DNA of 64,000 bases from Roseovarius sp. SCSIO 43702 (GCF_019599045.1 NZ_CP080623.1:2440501-2504500), one strand, 5' to 3'; positions 8,647 through 17,931 are shown, counted from the stretch's first letter. Notes: generated from the sequence alone by a model not told the origin. Made by a program: numbers and translations.

Positions 8647-10245
8647 ATGACAGTCGGACGGGTGAATCCGCAATTCCGTGTCGAGGACCAGGGCATCACC
8701 GGGCTGGGCGAAGTCCACTACAACCTGATCGAGCCGGCACTCGTCGAGGCCGCGCTCAAGAACGGCGAAGGCGCCCTCGGGCGGGGCGGCGCGTTTCTCG
8801 TCTCGACCGGCAAGTTCACGGGCCGCTCACCCAAGGACAAGCACGTGGTCCGCACCGACAGCGTGGCCGACAACATCTGGTGGGAGAACAACGCCGAGAT
8901 GTCGCCCGAGGGCTTCGACGCGCTGCATGCCGACATGGTGAAGCACATGGAAGGCGGGCGCTACTACGTTCAGGACCTGACCGGCGGCGCCGATCCGGCG
9001 CATTCCATCAAGGTCCGGATGATCACCGAGCTTGCCTGGCACGGGCTCTTCATCCGCCATCTGCTGCGGCGCCCCGACCGCGAGGCGCTCGATCATTTCA
9101 CCGCCGATTTCACCATCATCAACTGCCCCAGTTTCAAGGCCGATCCCAAGAAGCACGACTGCCGCTCGGAAACCGTCATCGCGATGAATTTCGACCGCAA
9201 GATGATCCTTATCGGCGGGACCGAATACGCGGGCGAGAACAAGAAATCCGTTTTCACCCTGCTGAACTACCTTCTGCCCGAGAAGGGCATCATGCCGATG
9301 CACTGCTCGGCCAACCACGCGCGCGGAAACCCGGTCGACACGGCCATCTTCTTCGGGCTTTCGGGCACGGGCAAGACCACGCTCTCGGCCGACCCCGACC
9401 GCGTGCTCATCGGCGATGACGAGCACGGCTGGTCGGATCGCGGCACTTTCAACTTCGAGGGCGGGTGCTATGCCAAGACCATCAACCTCAACCCCGAAGC
9501 CGAACCCGAGATCTACGCGACGACCTCCAAATTCGCGACCGTGATCGAGAACATGGTCTACGACGAGGAGACGCGCGAGCTCGATTTCGACGACGATTCG
9601 CTCACCGCGAACATGCGCTGCGCCTACCCGCTCGATTACATCTCGAACGCCTCGGCCACCTCGGTCGGGGGGCATCCGAAGAACATCATCATGCTCACCT
9701 GCGATGCGTTCGGCGTCCTTCCGCCCATCGCGCGGCTTACCCCGGCGCAGGCCATGTATCACTTCCTGTCGGGCTTCACCTCCAAGGTCGCCGGCACCGA
9801 GCGCGGCGTGACCGAGCCCGAGCCCACCTTCTCCACCTGTTTCGGCGCGCCCTTCATGCCGCGTCGTCCGGAAGTCTACGGCAACCTCCTGCGCGACAAG
9901 ATCGCGAAGCATGGCGCGACCTGCTGGCTCGTCAACACGGGCTGGACCGGCGGCGCCTATGGCACCGGCTCGCGGATGCCGATCCGCGCCACACGCGCGC
10001 TTCTGACGGCGGCCCTCGACGGATCGCTGTCGAAGGTGAAGTTCCGCAAGGATCCGAACTTCGGCTTCGACGTGCCGGTGGATGCACCCGGCGTTCCCGA
10101 GGTCCTGCTCGACCCGCGCCGGACTTGGGACAATCCCGAAAGCTATGACCGCCAGGCTGCGAAACTGGTCGAGATGTTCGCCAAGAACTTCGAGCAGTAC
10201 CTGCCTTACATCGACGAGGACGTGAAGGCCGCCGCCATCGGCTGA
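8647..10245 (+). CDS. pckA: Phosphoenolpyruvate carboxykinase (ATP)
   Basis: 532-residue cytoplasmic enzyme converting oxaloacetate and ATP to phosphoenolpyruvate, the first committed step of gluconeogenesis. The kinase P-loop [16 protein letters not shown], the acidic metal motif DDEHGWSD and the substrate-site stretch [12 protein letters not shown] are all present. The second ATG (8647) is preferred over 8638 because GGAG lies ten bases before it, while it almost touches the first ATG, and [10 protein letters not shown] matches the usual beginning. A hairpin terminator follows at 10260. Control by the repeat at 8479-8509 is suspected. Confidence 0.96.
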   Translation: MTVGRVNPQFRVEDQGITGLGEVHYNLIEPALVEAALKNGEGALGRGGAFLVSTGKFTGRSPKDKHVVRTDSVADNIWWENNAEMSPEGFDALHADMVKHMEGGRYYVQDLTGGADPAHSIKVRMITELAWHGLFIRHLLRRPDREALDHFTADFTIINCPSFKADPKKHDCRSETVIAMNFDRKMILIGGTEYAGENKKSVFTLLNYLLPEKGIMPMHCSANHARGNPVDTAIFFGLSGTGKTTLSADPDRVLIGDDEHGWSDRGTFNFEGGCYAKTINLNPEAEPEIYATTSKFATVIENMVYDEETRELDFDDDSLTANMRCAYPLDYISNASATSVGGHPKNIIMLTCDAFGVLPPIARLTPAQAMYHFLSGFTSKVAGTERGVTEPEPTFSTCFGAPFMPRRPEVYGNLLRDKIAKHGATCWLVNTGWTGGAYGTGSRMPIRATRALLTAALDGSLSKVKFRKDPNFGFDVPVDAPGVPEVLLDPRRTWDNPESYDRQAAKLVEMFAKNFEQYLPYIDEDVKAAAIG

Positions 10246-10259
10246 CCTTCCCCACGCGC

Positions 10260-10295
10260 AAGGGCCGGCCTCCGCGAGGTCGGTCCTTCTTCCTC
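10260..10295. terminator. Hairpin terminator between pckA and azlD
   Basis: A 13-pair stem (10260-10272 with 10276-10288, two G-U pairs, three-base loop) is followed by CTTCTTCC on the plus strand. It lies between two convergent genes. The T-run is broken, so termination is likely but may be partial. Confidence 0.65.
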
Positions 10296-10308
10296 GCGCG
10301 ACAGCCTC

Positions 10309-10635
10309 CTATCCGGCCAGGTAGAATCCCAGGTAGAGCACTGCGCCACCCGTCACGATCGTCGCGATCACGTTGCGCGTCCAGAGGCCGACGGCGACCG
10401 CCGCGAAGGCCGCGACGAGCCGCGCGGGATCGACCTCTCCGCCGGTCGCGGGAGGCCAGAGCACCAGCGGCGCGATAAGCGCGGGCAGCACCGAGACCGC
10501 CGTGTAGCGCAGGTGCCGCAGGACCCACCCCGGAAGCGAGCGGTTCCCGATCAGCCCGAGGAAGACGAAGCGAAAGAAATAGCTGCCCCCGCCAAGCGCC
10601 AGGATCACGATCCAGAGCTGCACGTGATCGATCAT
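10309..10635 (-). CDS. azlD: AzlD family branched-chain amino acid exporter, small subunit
   Basis: 108-residue hydrophobic protein with three to four membrane helices. It begins MIDHVQLWIVILALGGGSYF and contains RYTAVSVLPALIAP, typical of AzlD. It partners with the larger AzlC to export branched-chain amino acids or related compounds. The start ATG (10635) overlaps the azlC stop by four bases, so the pair is coupled. Confidence 0.88.
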   Translation of the reverse strand: MIDHVQLWIVILALGGGSYFFRFVFLGLIGNRSLPGWVLRHLRYTAVSVLPALIAPLVLWPPATGGEVDPARLVAAFAAVAVGLWTRNVIATIVTGGAVLYLGFYLAG

Positions 10636-11333
10636 GCCCAGCCCTCCGTGCGGCGCTCGACCTCGGCTCCCACGACCATGCCGACCGCACCGGCGGCGAT
10701 GATACCGAGGCTGTAGGGCATCCATGTCAGCATCAGCGAGGCGGCAATCGCGCTGATCGCCGCCACGCGGTGGGCGCCGGTGCGCAACATCGGCGCGACA
10801 AGCGCGATGAAGGTGATCGGGATCGCGAAATCGAGCGCGAGCGCCTCGGGAATGCGCTCTCCCACCAGCGCGCCCACCACGGTGAACACGATCCAGTTCG
10901 GGATGAGAGGCGAGGACATGCCGAAATAGAAGGCAAGGCGCTGGCGCAGGGTCCAGTGCGGATGCGCTTCGAAGACCGCCGCGCCGCCGGCGGCGTTCTG
11001 GTCCACCAGGCAATAGGCCACGAGCGCGCGCATCGGCAGCGAGGCCTGGCCCAGATGCGGCACCAGCGACGCCGAATACATCGCGAGGCGCAGGTTCACC
11101 GTCAGCGCCGCCGCGATCACGATCAGCGTCGGCACCCCGTCCTGCAAGAGCTGGATGGCGGTGAATTGCGACGCTCCCGCGATGGTCAGCGCCGACATGG
11201 TGACCGCCTCGAAAAGGTTCAGTCCGGCCTCGGTCGCCACGACGCCGAACAGCACCCCGAAGGGCGCGAGAATGACGATGAAGGGCAGCCCGGCGCGCAC
11301 GCCTTGCCAGTAGGGCGATTTGGTGTTTTCCAT
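10632..11333 (-). CDS. azlC: AzlC family branched-chain amino acid exporter, large subunit
   Basis: 233-residue inner-membrane protein with several helices. Family features include GLPFIVILAPFGVLFGVVA near the N-terminus, TIAGASQFTAIQLL and VNLRLAMYSASL. With AzlD it forms a two-component exporter of branched-chain amino acids. The start MENTKSPYWQ at 11333 faces fdhD, leaving only 60 bases for two divergent promoters. No Lrp- or LysR-type regulator is adjacent. Confidence 0.88.
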   Translation of the reverse strand: MENTKSPYWQGVRAGLPFIVILAPFGVLFGVVATEAGLNLFEAVTMSALTIAGASQFTAIQLLQDGVPTLIVIAAALTVNLRLAMYSASLVPHLGQASLPMRALVAYCLVDQNAAGGAAVFEAHPHWTLRQRLAFYFGMSSPLIPNWIVFTVVGALVGERIPEALALDFAIPITFIALVAPMLRTGAHRVAAISAIAASLMLTWMPYSLGIIAAGAVGMVVGAEVERRTEGWA

Positions 11334-11393
11334 TGTGTGCCTGCCAAAGTGCGCTCTCGCCATTGGCCTAGCCCGAAGTCCGAGGAGACGCAA

Positions 11394-12278
11394 TTGCCCC
11401 CGCCCCTGCCCCCCCGCGACTACGTCATCGCCCCCGATCCCGCGCGCGACGATCTCACGCGGCGCATCGACGGCGTGGACCACGAGGGGCAGGCCATCCG
11501 CATCTCCGTGGTCGAGGAATGCCCCCTCACGATATTCCTCAACGGTCAGGAAATCGTCACCGCCATGACGATCGGGGATTACCCCGAGTATCTCGCGCTC
11601 GGCTTCCTGCGCAACCAGGGCATGCTGCAACCCGGCGAGACCGTGCAGGGCGTGGAGTTCGACGCCGATCTCGAAACCGTGGTCGTGCGCACCGACGGGC
11701 GCACCACCTACGAGGAGAAGCTCGCCCGGAAGACGCGCACCTCGGGCTGCGCCGTGGGCACCGTCTTCGGTGACATGATGGAGGGGCTCGAAGATCTGCG
11801 CCTTCCCGATTGCGAACTGCGCGCCTCGGATCTCTACGCCCTCGCCCATCGCATCAACACCACCCCCTCGCTCTATCTCGAGGCGGGGGCCATCCACGGC
11901 ACCGTGCTCTGCCAGGGCGATCGCCCGCTCGTCTACATGGAGGACGTGGGACGGCACAACGCGGTGGACAAGATCGCGGGCTGGATGTTCTCCGAAGGGA
12001 TCGAGCCCGGCGACAAGCTTCTCTACACCACCGGGCGGCTGACCTCCGAGATGGTGATCAAGACCGCCCTCATGGGCATCCCGGTCCTCGCCTCGCGCTC
12101 GGGCTTTACCGCTTGGGGCGTCGAGATCGCGCAGCAGGTCGGACTTACATTGATCGGCCGGATGCGCGGCAAGCGGTTCGTCTGCCTCTCGGGCGACGAG
12201 CGTCTCATCCGCGATATCGACACCGCGAGCCTGCCCGAGGAAGACCGCAAGCACCGCCGCAAGGGAGCGACAGAATGA
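11394..12278 (+). CDS. fdhD: Formate dehydrogenase accessory sulfurtransferase FdhD
   Basis: 294-residue cytoplasmic protein that passes sulfur to the molybdenum cofactor so that formate dehydrogenase becomes active. The start appears to be TTG at 11394: GAGGAG ends six bases upstream and no ATG fits. The active-site region RTSGCAVGT keeps Cys119, but the second cysteine of the E. coli CxxC motif is absent. The cofactor-binding part includes EDVGRHNAVDKIAGW. It leads a molybdenum-cofactor cluster, overlapping the GNAT gene by four bases. No formate dehydrogenase genes lie in the window. Confidence 0.9.
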   Translation: MPPPLPPRDYVIAPDPARDDLTRRIDGVDHEGQAIRISVVEECPLTIFLNGQEIVTAMTIGDYPEYLALGFLRNQGMLQPGETVQGVEFDADLETVVVRTDGRTTYEEKLARKTRTSGCAVGTVFGDMMEGLEDLRLPDCELRASDLYALAHRINTTPSLYLEAGAIHGTVLCQGDRPLVYMEDVGRHNAVDKIAGWMFSEGIEPGDKLLYTTGRLTSEMVIKTALMGIPVLASRSGFTAWGVEIAQQVGLTLIGRMRGKRFVCLSGDERLIRDIDTASLPEEDRKHRRKGATE

Positions 12279-12730
12279 CCAGCTTCGATCCGATGGAAGA
12301 GGCCGATATCGACGCGCTCATCGCGCTCTGGGACGCCTGCGACATGACCCGGCCCTGGAACCCCCCCGAGGTCGACATCGCGCAGTTCCGCGCAAGCCCG
12401 CACGCGGCCATCTTCGTCCATCGTCACGAGGGGCGCCTCGTCGCCGCCTTCGCGGTGGGTGAGGACGGGCATCGCGGATGGGTCTACTACCTCTGCACCG
12501 ACCCCGCGCACCGCCGGCACGGTCTCGCCCGCGCCGCCATGGCCCAGGCCGAGGACTGGGCACGCGCCCGCGGCATCGCCAAGCTGCACCTCATGGTGCG
12601 TCTTTCCAACGCCCCCGTCCTCGCCTTCTACGAAGGGCTCGGCTACGAGGACAGCGGCGTGGTCGTCATGCAGAAATGGCTCGACCCCGAGCGGGCGCGC
12701 CTCCAGGCGGAGCATGCCGATGCCCTCTGA
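12275..12730 (+). CDS. GNAT family N-acetyltransferase
   Basis: 151-residue single-domain acetyltransferase. The acetyl-CoA loop is visible as DPAHRRHGLARAAM, and the C-terminal NAPVLAFYEGLGYEDSG is a common GNAT ending, resembling the YpeA-type group. The acceptor is unknown. It overlaps fdhD (ATGA) and is 60 bases before mobA, so it is probably carried in the cofactor operon without an obvious role there. Confidence 0.85.
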   Translation: MTSFDPMEEADIDALIALWDACDMTRPWNPPEVDIAQFRASPHAAIFVHRHEGRLVAAFAVGEDGHRGWVYYLCTDPAHRRHGLARAAMAQAEDWARARGIAKLHLMVRLSNAPVLAFYEGLGYEDSGVVVMQKWLDPERARLQAEHADAL

Positions 12731-12790
12731 CATCCGCAGGCTCCCCCGGCCCCCGCGGCGCGGCACCATCCACGGGAGGCCCGAGGCCAC

Positions 12791-13435
12791 ATGAAACAAC
12801 CGCTCGGCATCATTCTCGCGGGCGGGCTTGCCACGCGCATGGGCGGCGGGGACAAGACGCTCCTGCGCTTGGGCGACCGCCCCATCCTCGCGCATGTGAT
12901 CGACCGTCTCGCGCCGCAGGTGGCGGGGCTCGCGCTCAACGCCAACGGCGATCCCGCACGGTTCGACGAGTTCGGCCTGCCTTTCCTGCCCGACACCGTC
13001 GCCGATCATCCCGGCCCGCTCGCCGGGGTTCTGGCCGGTCTCGACTGGGCCGCGCACGAGGGCGCGGAGACGGTGGTCAGCGTCGCGGGCGACACGCCGT
13101 TCTTCCCTTGCGACCTCGTCGCCCGGCTGCAATGGGCGGCCGAGGGCATGGCGCACCCGCTCGTCCTCGCCGCGACGCCCCGCGATCCCGGCACCGACAC
13201 GAAATCCGAGACGCGCTCGGGCCTCATCCGTCATCCCACCTTCGGCCTCTGGCCCGTCGCGTTGCGTCACGACCTGCGCTCCGCGCTCGAAGACGGCCTC
13301 AGAAAGGTGGTTCTCTGGACCGAGCGTCATGGCGGGCGCGAGGCGCTATTCGACGGCCCCGGCGACCCCTTCTTCAACGTCAACACGCCGCAAGACCTCG
13401 AACACGCGCGCACCACGCTGGAGCGCGGCGCATGA
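12791..13435 (+). CDS. mobA: Molybdenum cofactor guanylyltransferase MobA
   Basis: 214-residue nucleotidyltransferase that attaches GMP from GTP to molybdopterin, giving the bis-MGD cofactor of DMSO-reductase-family enzymes. The N-terminus has the GTP-binding signature ILAGGLATRMGGGDKTLL, and the magnesium-site aspartate is in VAGDTPFFPCD. The stop overlaps the mobB start by four bases. Its presence with fdhD suggests that bis-MGD enzymes are encoded elsewhere in the genome. Confidence 0.93.
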   Translation: MKQPLGIILAGGLATRMGGGDKTLLRLGDRPILAHVIDRLAPQVAGLALNANGDPARFDEFGLPFLPDTVADHPGPLAGVLAGLDWAAHEGAETVVSVAGDTPFFPCDLVARLQWAAEGMAHPLVLAATPRDPGTDTKSETRSGLIRHPTFGLWPVALRHDLRSALEDGLRKVVLWTERHGGREALFDGPGDPFFNVNTPQDLEHARTTLERGA

Positions 13436-13923
13436 GGCTCTACGGCATCACCGGCTGGAAGAACGCGGGCAAGACGGGCCTGGTCGAACGTCTCGTGACC
13501 GAGATCACCGGGCGGGGCCTCACCGTTTCCACCGTGAAACACGCCCATCACAGTTTCGACGTGGACCAGCCCGGTCGCGACAGCCATCGTCATCGCACCG
13601 CCGGTGCGACCGAGGTCCTGCTGGCCTCCGGCGCCCGCTGGGCGCTCATGCACGAACTTCGCGGCGCCGAAGAGCCGGCGCTCGACGACCTGCTCACGCG
13701 GCTCTCACCCGTCGACCTCGTGCTGATCGAGGGCTACAAGCACGCGCGCCATCCCAAGATCGAGGCATGGCGCGCGGAAACCGGCCATCCGCTCATTGCG
13801 CCGGGTGACTCCTCGATCCGCGCCGTGGCCGCCGATGCGCCGCTCGATCTCGACCGGCCGGTTTTCGAGCTCGACGACACGTCGGCCATTGCCGATTTCA
13901 TCCTGCGCGAGGTGGGGCTATGA
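13432..13923 (+). CDS. mobB: Molybdopterin-guanine dinucleotide biosynthesis protein MobB
   Basis: 163-residue P-loop GTP-binding protein. Walker A is GWKNAGKTGLVERL near the N-terminus, followed by KHAHHSFDVDQPGRDSHRHR and LIEGYKHARHPKIE, both typical of MobB. It supports MobA in making the guanine dinucleotide form of the cofactor but is not strictly needed in E. coli. It begins inside the mobA stop and is followed after only four bases by the uncharacterised gene at 13928. Confidence 0.92.
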   Translation: MRLYGITGWKNAGKTGLVERLVTEITGRGLTVSTVKHAHHSFDVDQPGRDSHRHRTAGATEVLLASGARWALMHELRGAEEPALDDLLTRLSPVDLVLIEGYKHARHPKIEAWRAETGHPLIAPGDSSIRAVAADAPLDLDRPVFELDDTSAIADFILREVGL

Positions 13924-13927
13924 CACC

Positions 13928-14848
13928 ATGACCGGGTTCGACACCGTCGCCATGGTCGATTGGTCCGCCGCGTCCCGGCCCTCGCCCGCGCGTCCATCAA
14001 AGGATGCGATCTGGCTGGGCATGGCCCGACGGGGCGCACCCTTCGCGCCCTCCTACTTCCGAACGCGCCGCGCCGCCGAAGCCGCGCTTGCCGGTCTGAT
14101 TACCGCGGAACGTGCCGCCGGTCGCCGTCTCCTTCTCGGCTTCGACTTCCCCTTCGGATATCCCGCCGGGTTGGCGCGGGCGCTCACCGGATCGGATGAT
14201 CCCTTCGCGGTCTGGAACTGGCTCGCGGCGCGTATCACCGACAACCTCCGGAACCGCAACAACCGCTTCGACGTGGCCTCTGCCATGAACCGCGTGCTGC
14301 CGGGTGCCGGGCCGTTCTGGGGCAAGACACATGCCGACCGTTGGCCCGACATCCCCTATCGCAAGGCGGGCATCACCTATGACGCGATCCCCGAGAAACG
14401 CAGCTGCGACCGCGTGGCGCGCACCTCCTCGAGCTGTTTTCAGCTTTGCTACAATCCCACGGTCGGCTCGCAGGTCCTGATGGGACTGCCGATGCTGAAC
14501 CGCTTGCGCCGCCTGCCCGGTGTCGCGATCTGGCCCTTCGAGGACTGTGCCACCGCGCCTGTCGTCCTCGCCGAGATCTGGCCCGGCCTCATCGAGAACG
14601 CCGTGCGCACCGCCACCCGCGCCGATCCCGAGGCGATCCGCGATGCGGTGCAGGTCACGCGGCTCGCCACCGTTCTCTCGCGCCTGCCTCCAAGTGAATT
14701 GGCCGCGATGATGCGGGATCTTCCCGACGCGGCGCGCGAGGAGGCCTGGATCCTCGGCGCCACGGCACGCGACCGTCTGACGGCACTGGCGCAGGATTGC
14801 GGCGCGTCCTATCTGGAGACCGAGCGGCAGATGAGGACAATCGCATGA
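13928..14848 (+). CDS. Conserved hypothetical protein in molybdenum-cofactor operon
   Basis: 306-residue soluble protein that I do not recognise with certainty. It begins with an acidic beta-strand motif (VAMVDWSAAS) and has a second one in LLLGFDFPFGYPAG. That pattern recalls RNase-H/actin-like folds such as DUF429, but this is only a resemblance. Later motifs include YDAIPEKRSCDRVART, YNPTVGSQVLMG and IWPFEDC. It sits between mobB (four-base gap) and moeA (four-base overlap), so it is very probably co-translated with cofactor genes and may act in the same pathway. No signal peptide or membrane segment is seen. Confidence 0.75.
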   Translation: MTGFDTVAMVDWSAASRPSPARPSKDAIWLGMARRGAPFAPSYFRTRRAAEAALAGLITAERAAGRRLLLGFDFPFGYPAGLARALTGSDDPFAVWNWLAARITDNLRNRNNRFDVASAMNRVLPGAGPFWGKTHADRWPDIPYRKAGITYDAIPEKRSCDRVARTSSSCFQLCYNPTVGSQVLMGLPMLNRLRRLPGVAIWPFEDCATAPVVLAEIWPGLIENAVRTATRADPEAIRDAVQVTRLATVLSRLPPSELAAMMRDLPDAAREEAWILGATARDRLTALAQDCGASYLETERQMRTIA

Positions 14849-16125
14849 CCGGAGAGCCCGACCCCGAGGCGCGGCTTATGCCCCCGCCCCTGCGCGACGA
14901 TTGCTTCGCCATGCCCGCGGGTGTGGAATGGACGCCCGTGGAGGACGCGCTGGCGCTCCTGCGCACGAACCTCGCCCCCGTGACCCCGGCCTCCGCCCTG
15001 CCCGCCACCGAGACATTGGGCCGCGTGCTGGCCCGCCCCGTCACCGCCCGGCGCGCCAATCCGCCCACGGCAAACTCGGCGGTAGACGGCTACGGCTTCG
15101 CCCATGCGAGCCTGCCTTCTGGCGATCCGGTCCTGCCGCTCGTTGCCGGGCGCGCGGCAGCGGGCGTCCCGTTCGACGGCACGGTTCCGCCCGGCCACGC
15201 CATACGCATCCTGACCGGCGCCGCCCTTCCCGACGGGGTGGATACCGTCATTCTCGAAGAGGAGGTGCGCACCGACGGCAGCGCCATCGCCTTCCGTGCC
15301 GGGATCAAGCCGCGGGCCAATGCGCGTCGCGCGGGCGAGGACGTGGAGGCGGGACAGACCATCCTGCCCGCGGGCCGACTCGTCACGGCGCCCGACCTGG
15401 CGCTCATGGCGGCGACGGGCGTGGGCGAGGTCATGGTGCGCGACCGGTTGCGCGTCGCGGTGCTCTCCACCGGGGATGAGCTGGCCGAGGCTGGCGAGCC
15501 CGCCGCTGAAGGGCAGATCTGGGATGCGAACCGACCGATGCTCTTGGGCCTGCTCGAACAGTTCGGCTATGCGCCCCTCGACCTCGGGCGCTGTCCCGAC
15601 GACCGGGGCGCGCTTGCCGCCGCCCTCGACCGCGCCGCGGAGGGCGCGGACGCGATCCTAACCTCGGGCGGCGCGTCGGCGGGTGACGAGGACCATGTCT
15701 CGGCTCTGCTGCGCGAAGCCGGGGCCATGACGGAGTGGCGGATCGCGCTCAAGCCGGGGCGGCCGCTGGCGCTTGGCCTCTGGCACGGCACGCCGGTTTT
15801 CGGACTGCCGGGCAACCCGGTGGCGGCCCTCGTCTGCACGCTCATCTTCGCGCGTCCCGCGCTCCGGGTGCTGGCCGGTGAGGAATGGCGGATGCCGCAG
15901 GGCTTCGATCTGCCCGCCGCCTTCTCCAAGTCCAAGAAGCCCGGCCGCCGCGAATACCTGCGCGCCCGCATCCGAAAGGGTCGCGCCGAAGTCTTCGCTT
16001 CGGAGGGATCAGGCCGGATCAGCGGACTGAGCTGGGCCGAGGGGCTCGTCGAGCTTGCCGACGGCGCGCGGGAGATCGCGCCCGGAGACCCCGTGCGCTA
16101 CATCCCCTACTCGAGTTTCTTCTGA
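14845..16125 (+). CDS. moeA: Molybdopterin molybdenumtransferase MoeA
   Basis: 426-residue enzyme inserting molybdate into adenylylated molybdopterin. Family features are ANPPTANSAVDGYGF near residues 70-85, the core motif LSTGDELAEAG, ILTSGGASAGDEDHV, and the late KPGRPLALG and GLPGNPVAA motifs. The start overlaps the preceding gene by four bases. It closes the plus-strand cofactor cluster. The N-terminal 15 residues before the conserved part are less certain. Confidence 0.93.
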   Translation: MTGEPDPEARLMPPPLRDDCFAMPAGVEWTPVEDALALLRTNLAPVTPASALPATETLGRVLARPVTARRANPPTANSAVDGYGFAHASLPSGDPVLPLVAGRAAAGVPFDGTVPPGHAIRILTGAALPDGVDTVILEEEVRTDGSAIAFRAGIKPRANARRAGEDVEAGQTILPAGRLVTAPDLALMAATGVGEVMVRDRLRVAVLSTGDELAEAGEPAAEGQIWDANRPMLLGLLEQFGYAPLDLGRCPDDRGALAAALDRAAEGADAILTSGGASAGDEDHVSALLREAGAMTEWRIALKPGRPLALGLWHGTPVFGLPGNPVAALVCTLIFARPALRVLAGEEWRMPQGFDLPAAFSKSKKPGRREYLRARIRKGRAEVFASEGSGRISGLSWAEGLVELADGAREIAPGDPVRYIPYSSFF

Positions 16126-16162
16126 AATCGTGAATGCCCGGGCGCGCCCGTCAGGAGCAATC

Positions 16163-17173
16163 TCAGTCGAAGATACCCGAGGCACGCCCCAGGAGCATGA
16201 AAGCCCGCGCGGTGCGGGTATTCGACAACTCCGTGATCTCGCCGTCATCCGCCGTTTCGGCAAAACGCGCCATGGTGCGATCGAAAAGCCGCAGAAAATG
16301 ATGCGCGGCATCGCGAAAGATCGTGTCGCTCTTCATCCGCGCCGCCGTCAGCGCCAGCGAGGACCGGTCGCGGATCCCCCCCAGCGCGGCCAGTTCACGC
16401 CCCCGCTCGCCCGCGGCAAAGCGGCGCCACAGCTCCGGGCGCGCCAGGTCTGGGCGCAAATCGTCCATGTAGATGCCGTCCTGGCTCATCAACGTCAGCA
16501 CGTCCTGCGCGGCCTGGACAAGCTGGGCGGTGGGCCGGTCCTTCAGCGCGCGGCGCAGCGCGTCGAAGCCGGCCTTGTCCTGGGCGTTCTCGGGGAAATT
16601 GAGCGCGCGGATGAAATCCTCGGTCGAAAGCGGCGGCGTCATATCCTCGGCGGTGGTTCCAAGCGGCAGCGCCGCCTGTTCGGCGGCCGGCGCGGGCGCT
16701 GCCACCTGCGCGCCCACGCGCCGCACCGGGACCGGCGCCTGCCGGACGGTCGAGAAGGTGGCAAGCGCGGTTTCCGTCTTGCGCTGTGCCGCGGCGATCT
16801 CGTCGAGCTTCTTGGTGACGCTCTCGTCGCTCACGCGTTGATCGTTCTGTTTCGCCTGCGCCACATAGGCCTTGCGGATGGCGTCGATCGCGGCCTGGAG
16901 CCGCCGGCTCTCCTCGCGCATCACCCGCGTCGTGCGCGCCGACATCACCGCGATCCAGATCATCGCCACCGGCATGAAGATCGCGAGCATCGTCATCACG
17001 AAACGGAAGGCGCCGCCCTCCTCGCCGGTGCCGCTTCCCCAAATCAGGAAGAAGCCCGCCGACACCACCAGCCAGATCAGCGAACACGCCACGGCCAGCA
17101 GCTCGATGCCGGTCATCGGCTCCTTGCCCTGGGGATCGGGGCGCCCGCCTCCGGGCGCATGGCGGTCGGACAT
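16163..17173 (-). CDS. Conserved hypothetical membrane protein
   Basis: 336 residues, function not recognised. Two membrane helices lie near residues 21-45 and 57-80. A coiled-coil-like stretch (MREESRRLQAAIDAIRKAY and on to about residue 140) follows, then a Pro/Ala-rich linker and a helical C-terminal domain of roughly 160 residues. The layout suggests a membrane-anchored cytoplasmic helical domain. It follows greA on the same strand after 14 bases, so the two may share a transcript, and it converges with moeA. Confidence 0.75.
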   Translation of the reverse strand: MSDRHAPGGGRPDPQGKEPMTGIELLAVACSLIWLVVSAGFFLIWGSGTGEEGGAFRFVMTMLAIFMPVAMIWIAVMSARTTRVMREESRRLQAAIDAIRKAYVAQAKQNDQRVSDESVTKKLDEIAAAQRKTETALATFSTVRQAPVPVRRVGAQVAAPAPAAEQAALPLGTTAEDMTPPLSTEDFIRALNFPENAQDKAGFDALRRALKDRPTAQLVQAAQDVLTLMSQDGIYMDDLRPDLARPELWRRFAAGERGRELAALGGIRDRSSLALTAARMKSDTIFRDAAHHFLRLFDRTMARFAETADDGEITELSNTRTARAFMLLGRASGIFD

Positions 17174-17187
17174 CTGCGCGATCTCCG

Positions 17188-17658
17188 TCAGATATACTCG
17201 ATCTTCAGAACTTCGTAGGACCGCTCGCCGCCGGGCGTGCGCACCTCGACGCTGTCACCCTCGTCCTTGCCGATGAGCGCGCGCGCGATGGGCGACTTGA
17301 TGTTGAGAAGCCCGTTCTCGATATCCGCCTCATGCTCGCCGACGATCTGCCAGGTCCTTTCCTCGTCGGTGTCCTCGTCGACCACCGTGACGGTCGCGCC
17401 GAACTTGATCGACCCCGAATGCTTGGCCGGGTCGATCACCTCGGCAAGGCCGATCACGCCCTCGAGTTCCTTGATGCGTCCTTCGATGAAGCTCTGCTTT
17501 TCCTTGGCCGAGTGATACTCGGCGTTCTCGGACAGGTCACCATGCTCGCGCGCCTCGGCGATCGCGCGGATGATGGCCGGGCGTTCCTCGCTCTTGAGCT
17601 GCTTCAGTTCCGCCTCTAGAGCCGCGTGGCCCCGGCGGGTCATAGGTATCTTTTCCAT
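17188..17658 (-). CDS. greA: Transcription elongation factor GreA
   Basis: 156-residue factor that rescues backtracked RNA polymerase by stimulating transcript cleavage. The N-terminal coiled coil carries the acidic tip in [15 protein letters not shown], and the C-terminal domain includes [18 protein letters not shown]. The start [10 protein letters not shown] at 17658 fits the family; upstream codons in frame are not conserved in character. Its promoter should lie in the 273-base region shared with the ETF-QO gene. Confidence 0.96.
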   Translation of the reverse strand: MEKIPMTRRGHAALEAELKQLKSEERPAIIRAIAEAREHGDLSENAEYHSAKEKQSFIEGRIKELEGVIGLAEVIDPAKHSGSIKFGATVTVVDEDTDEERTWQIVGEHEADIENGLLNIKSPIARALIGKDEGDSVEVRTPGGERSYEVLKIEYI

Positions 17659-17733
17659 TCGTCCGGTATCCGTCGTCTCGGGTCTTTTCCGCGCGGCCGG
17701 GGCAGACATGCCGGGTGCCGCGCGATTTTCATG

Positions 17734-17828
17734 GCAAACTGCCCCGAAGGCCGGGGGGTTTGCAATGCCGAACTGCGACTGGGCGCGCTTTCCCGCCCCC
17801 TGAAGCGGGAAAATTGCCGCATTCCCGC
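17734..17828. repeat. Stem-loops and alternating TTCCCGC repeats, greA / ETF-QO intergenic
   Basis: An imperfect hairpin pairs GCAAAC with GTTTGC and CCCCG with CGGGG (17734-17763). TTTCCCGC (17789-17796) can pair with GCGGGAAA (17805-17812), and the same central arm can also pair with TTCCCGC at 17822-17828. The region lies between divergent genes; it may be an operator or the leader of one of them. Confidence 0.5.
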
Positions 17829-17931
17829 CCCCATGACGTCGTGTTTGAATTGACCTCGACGCACCCCGCGCGATAACCACGTGCGAAACCTTGTGACCCA
17901 GACAGCCACGCCTCGGGAAAGGACGGAACGC

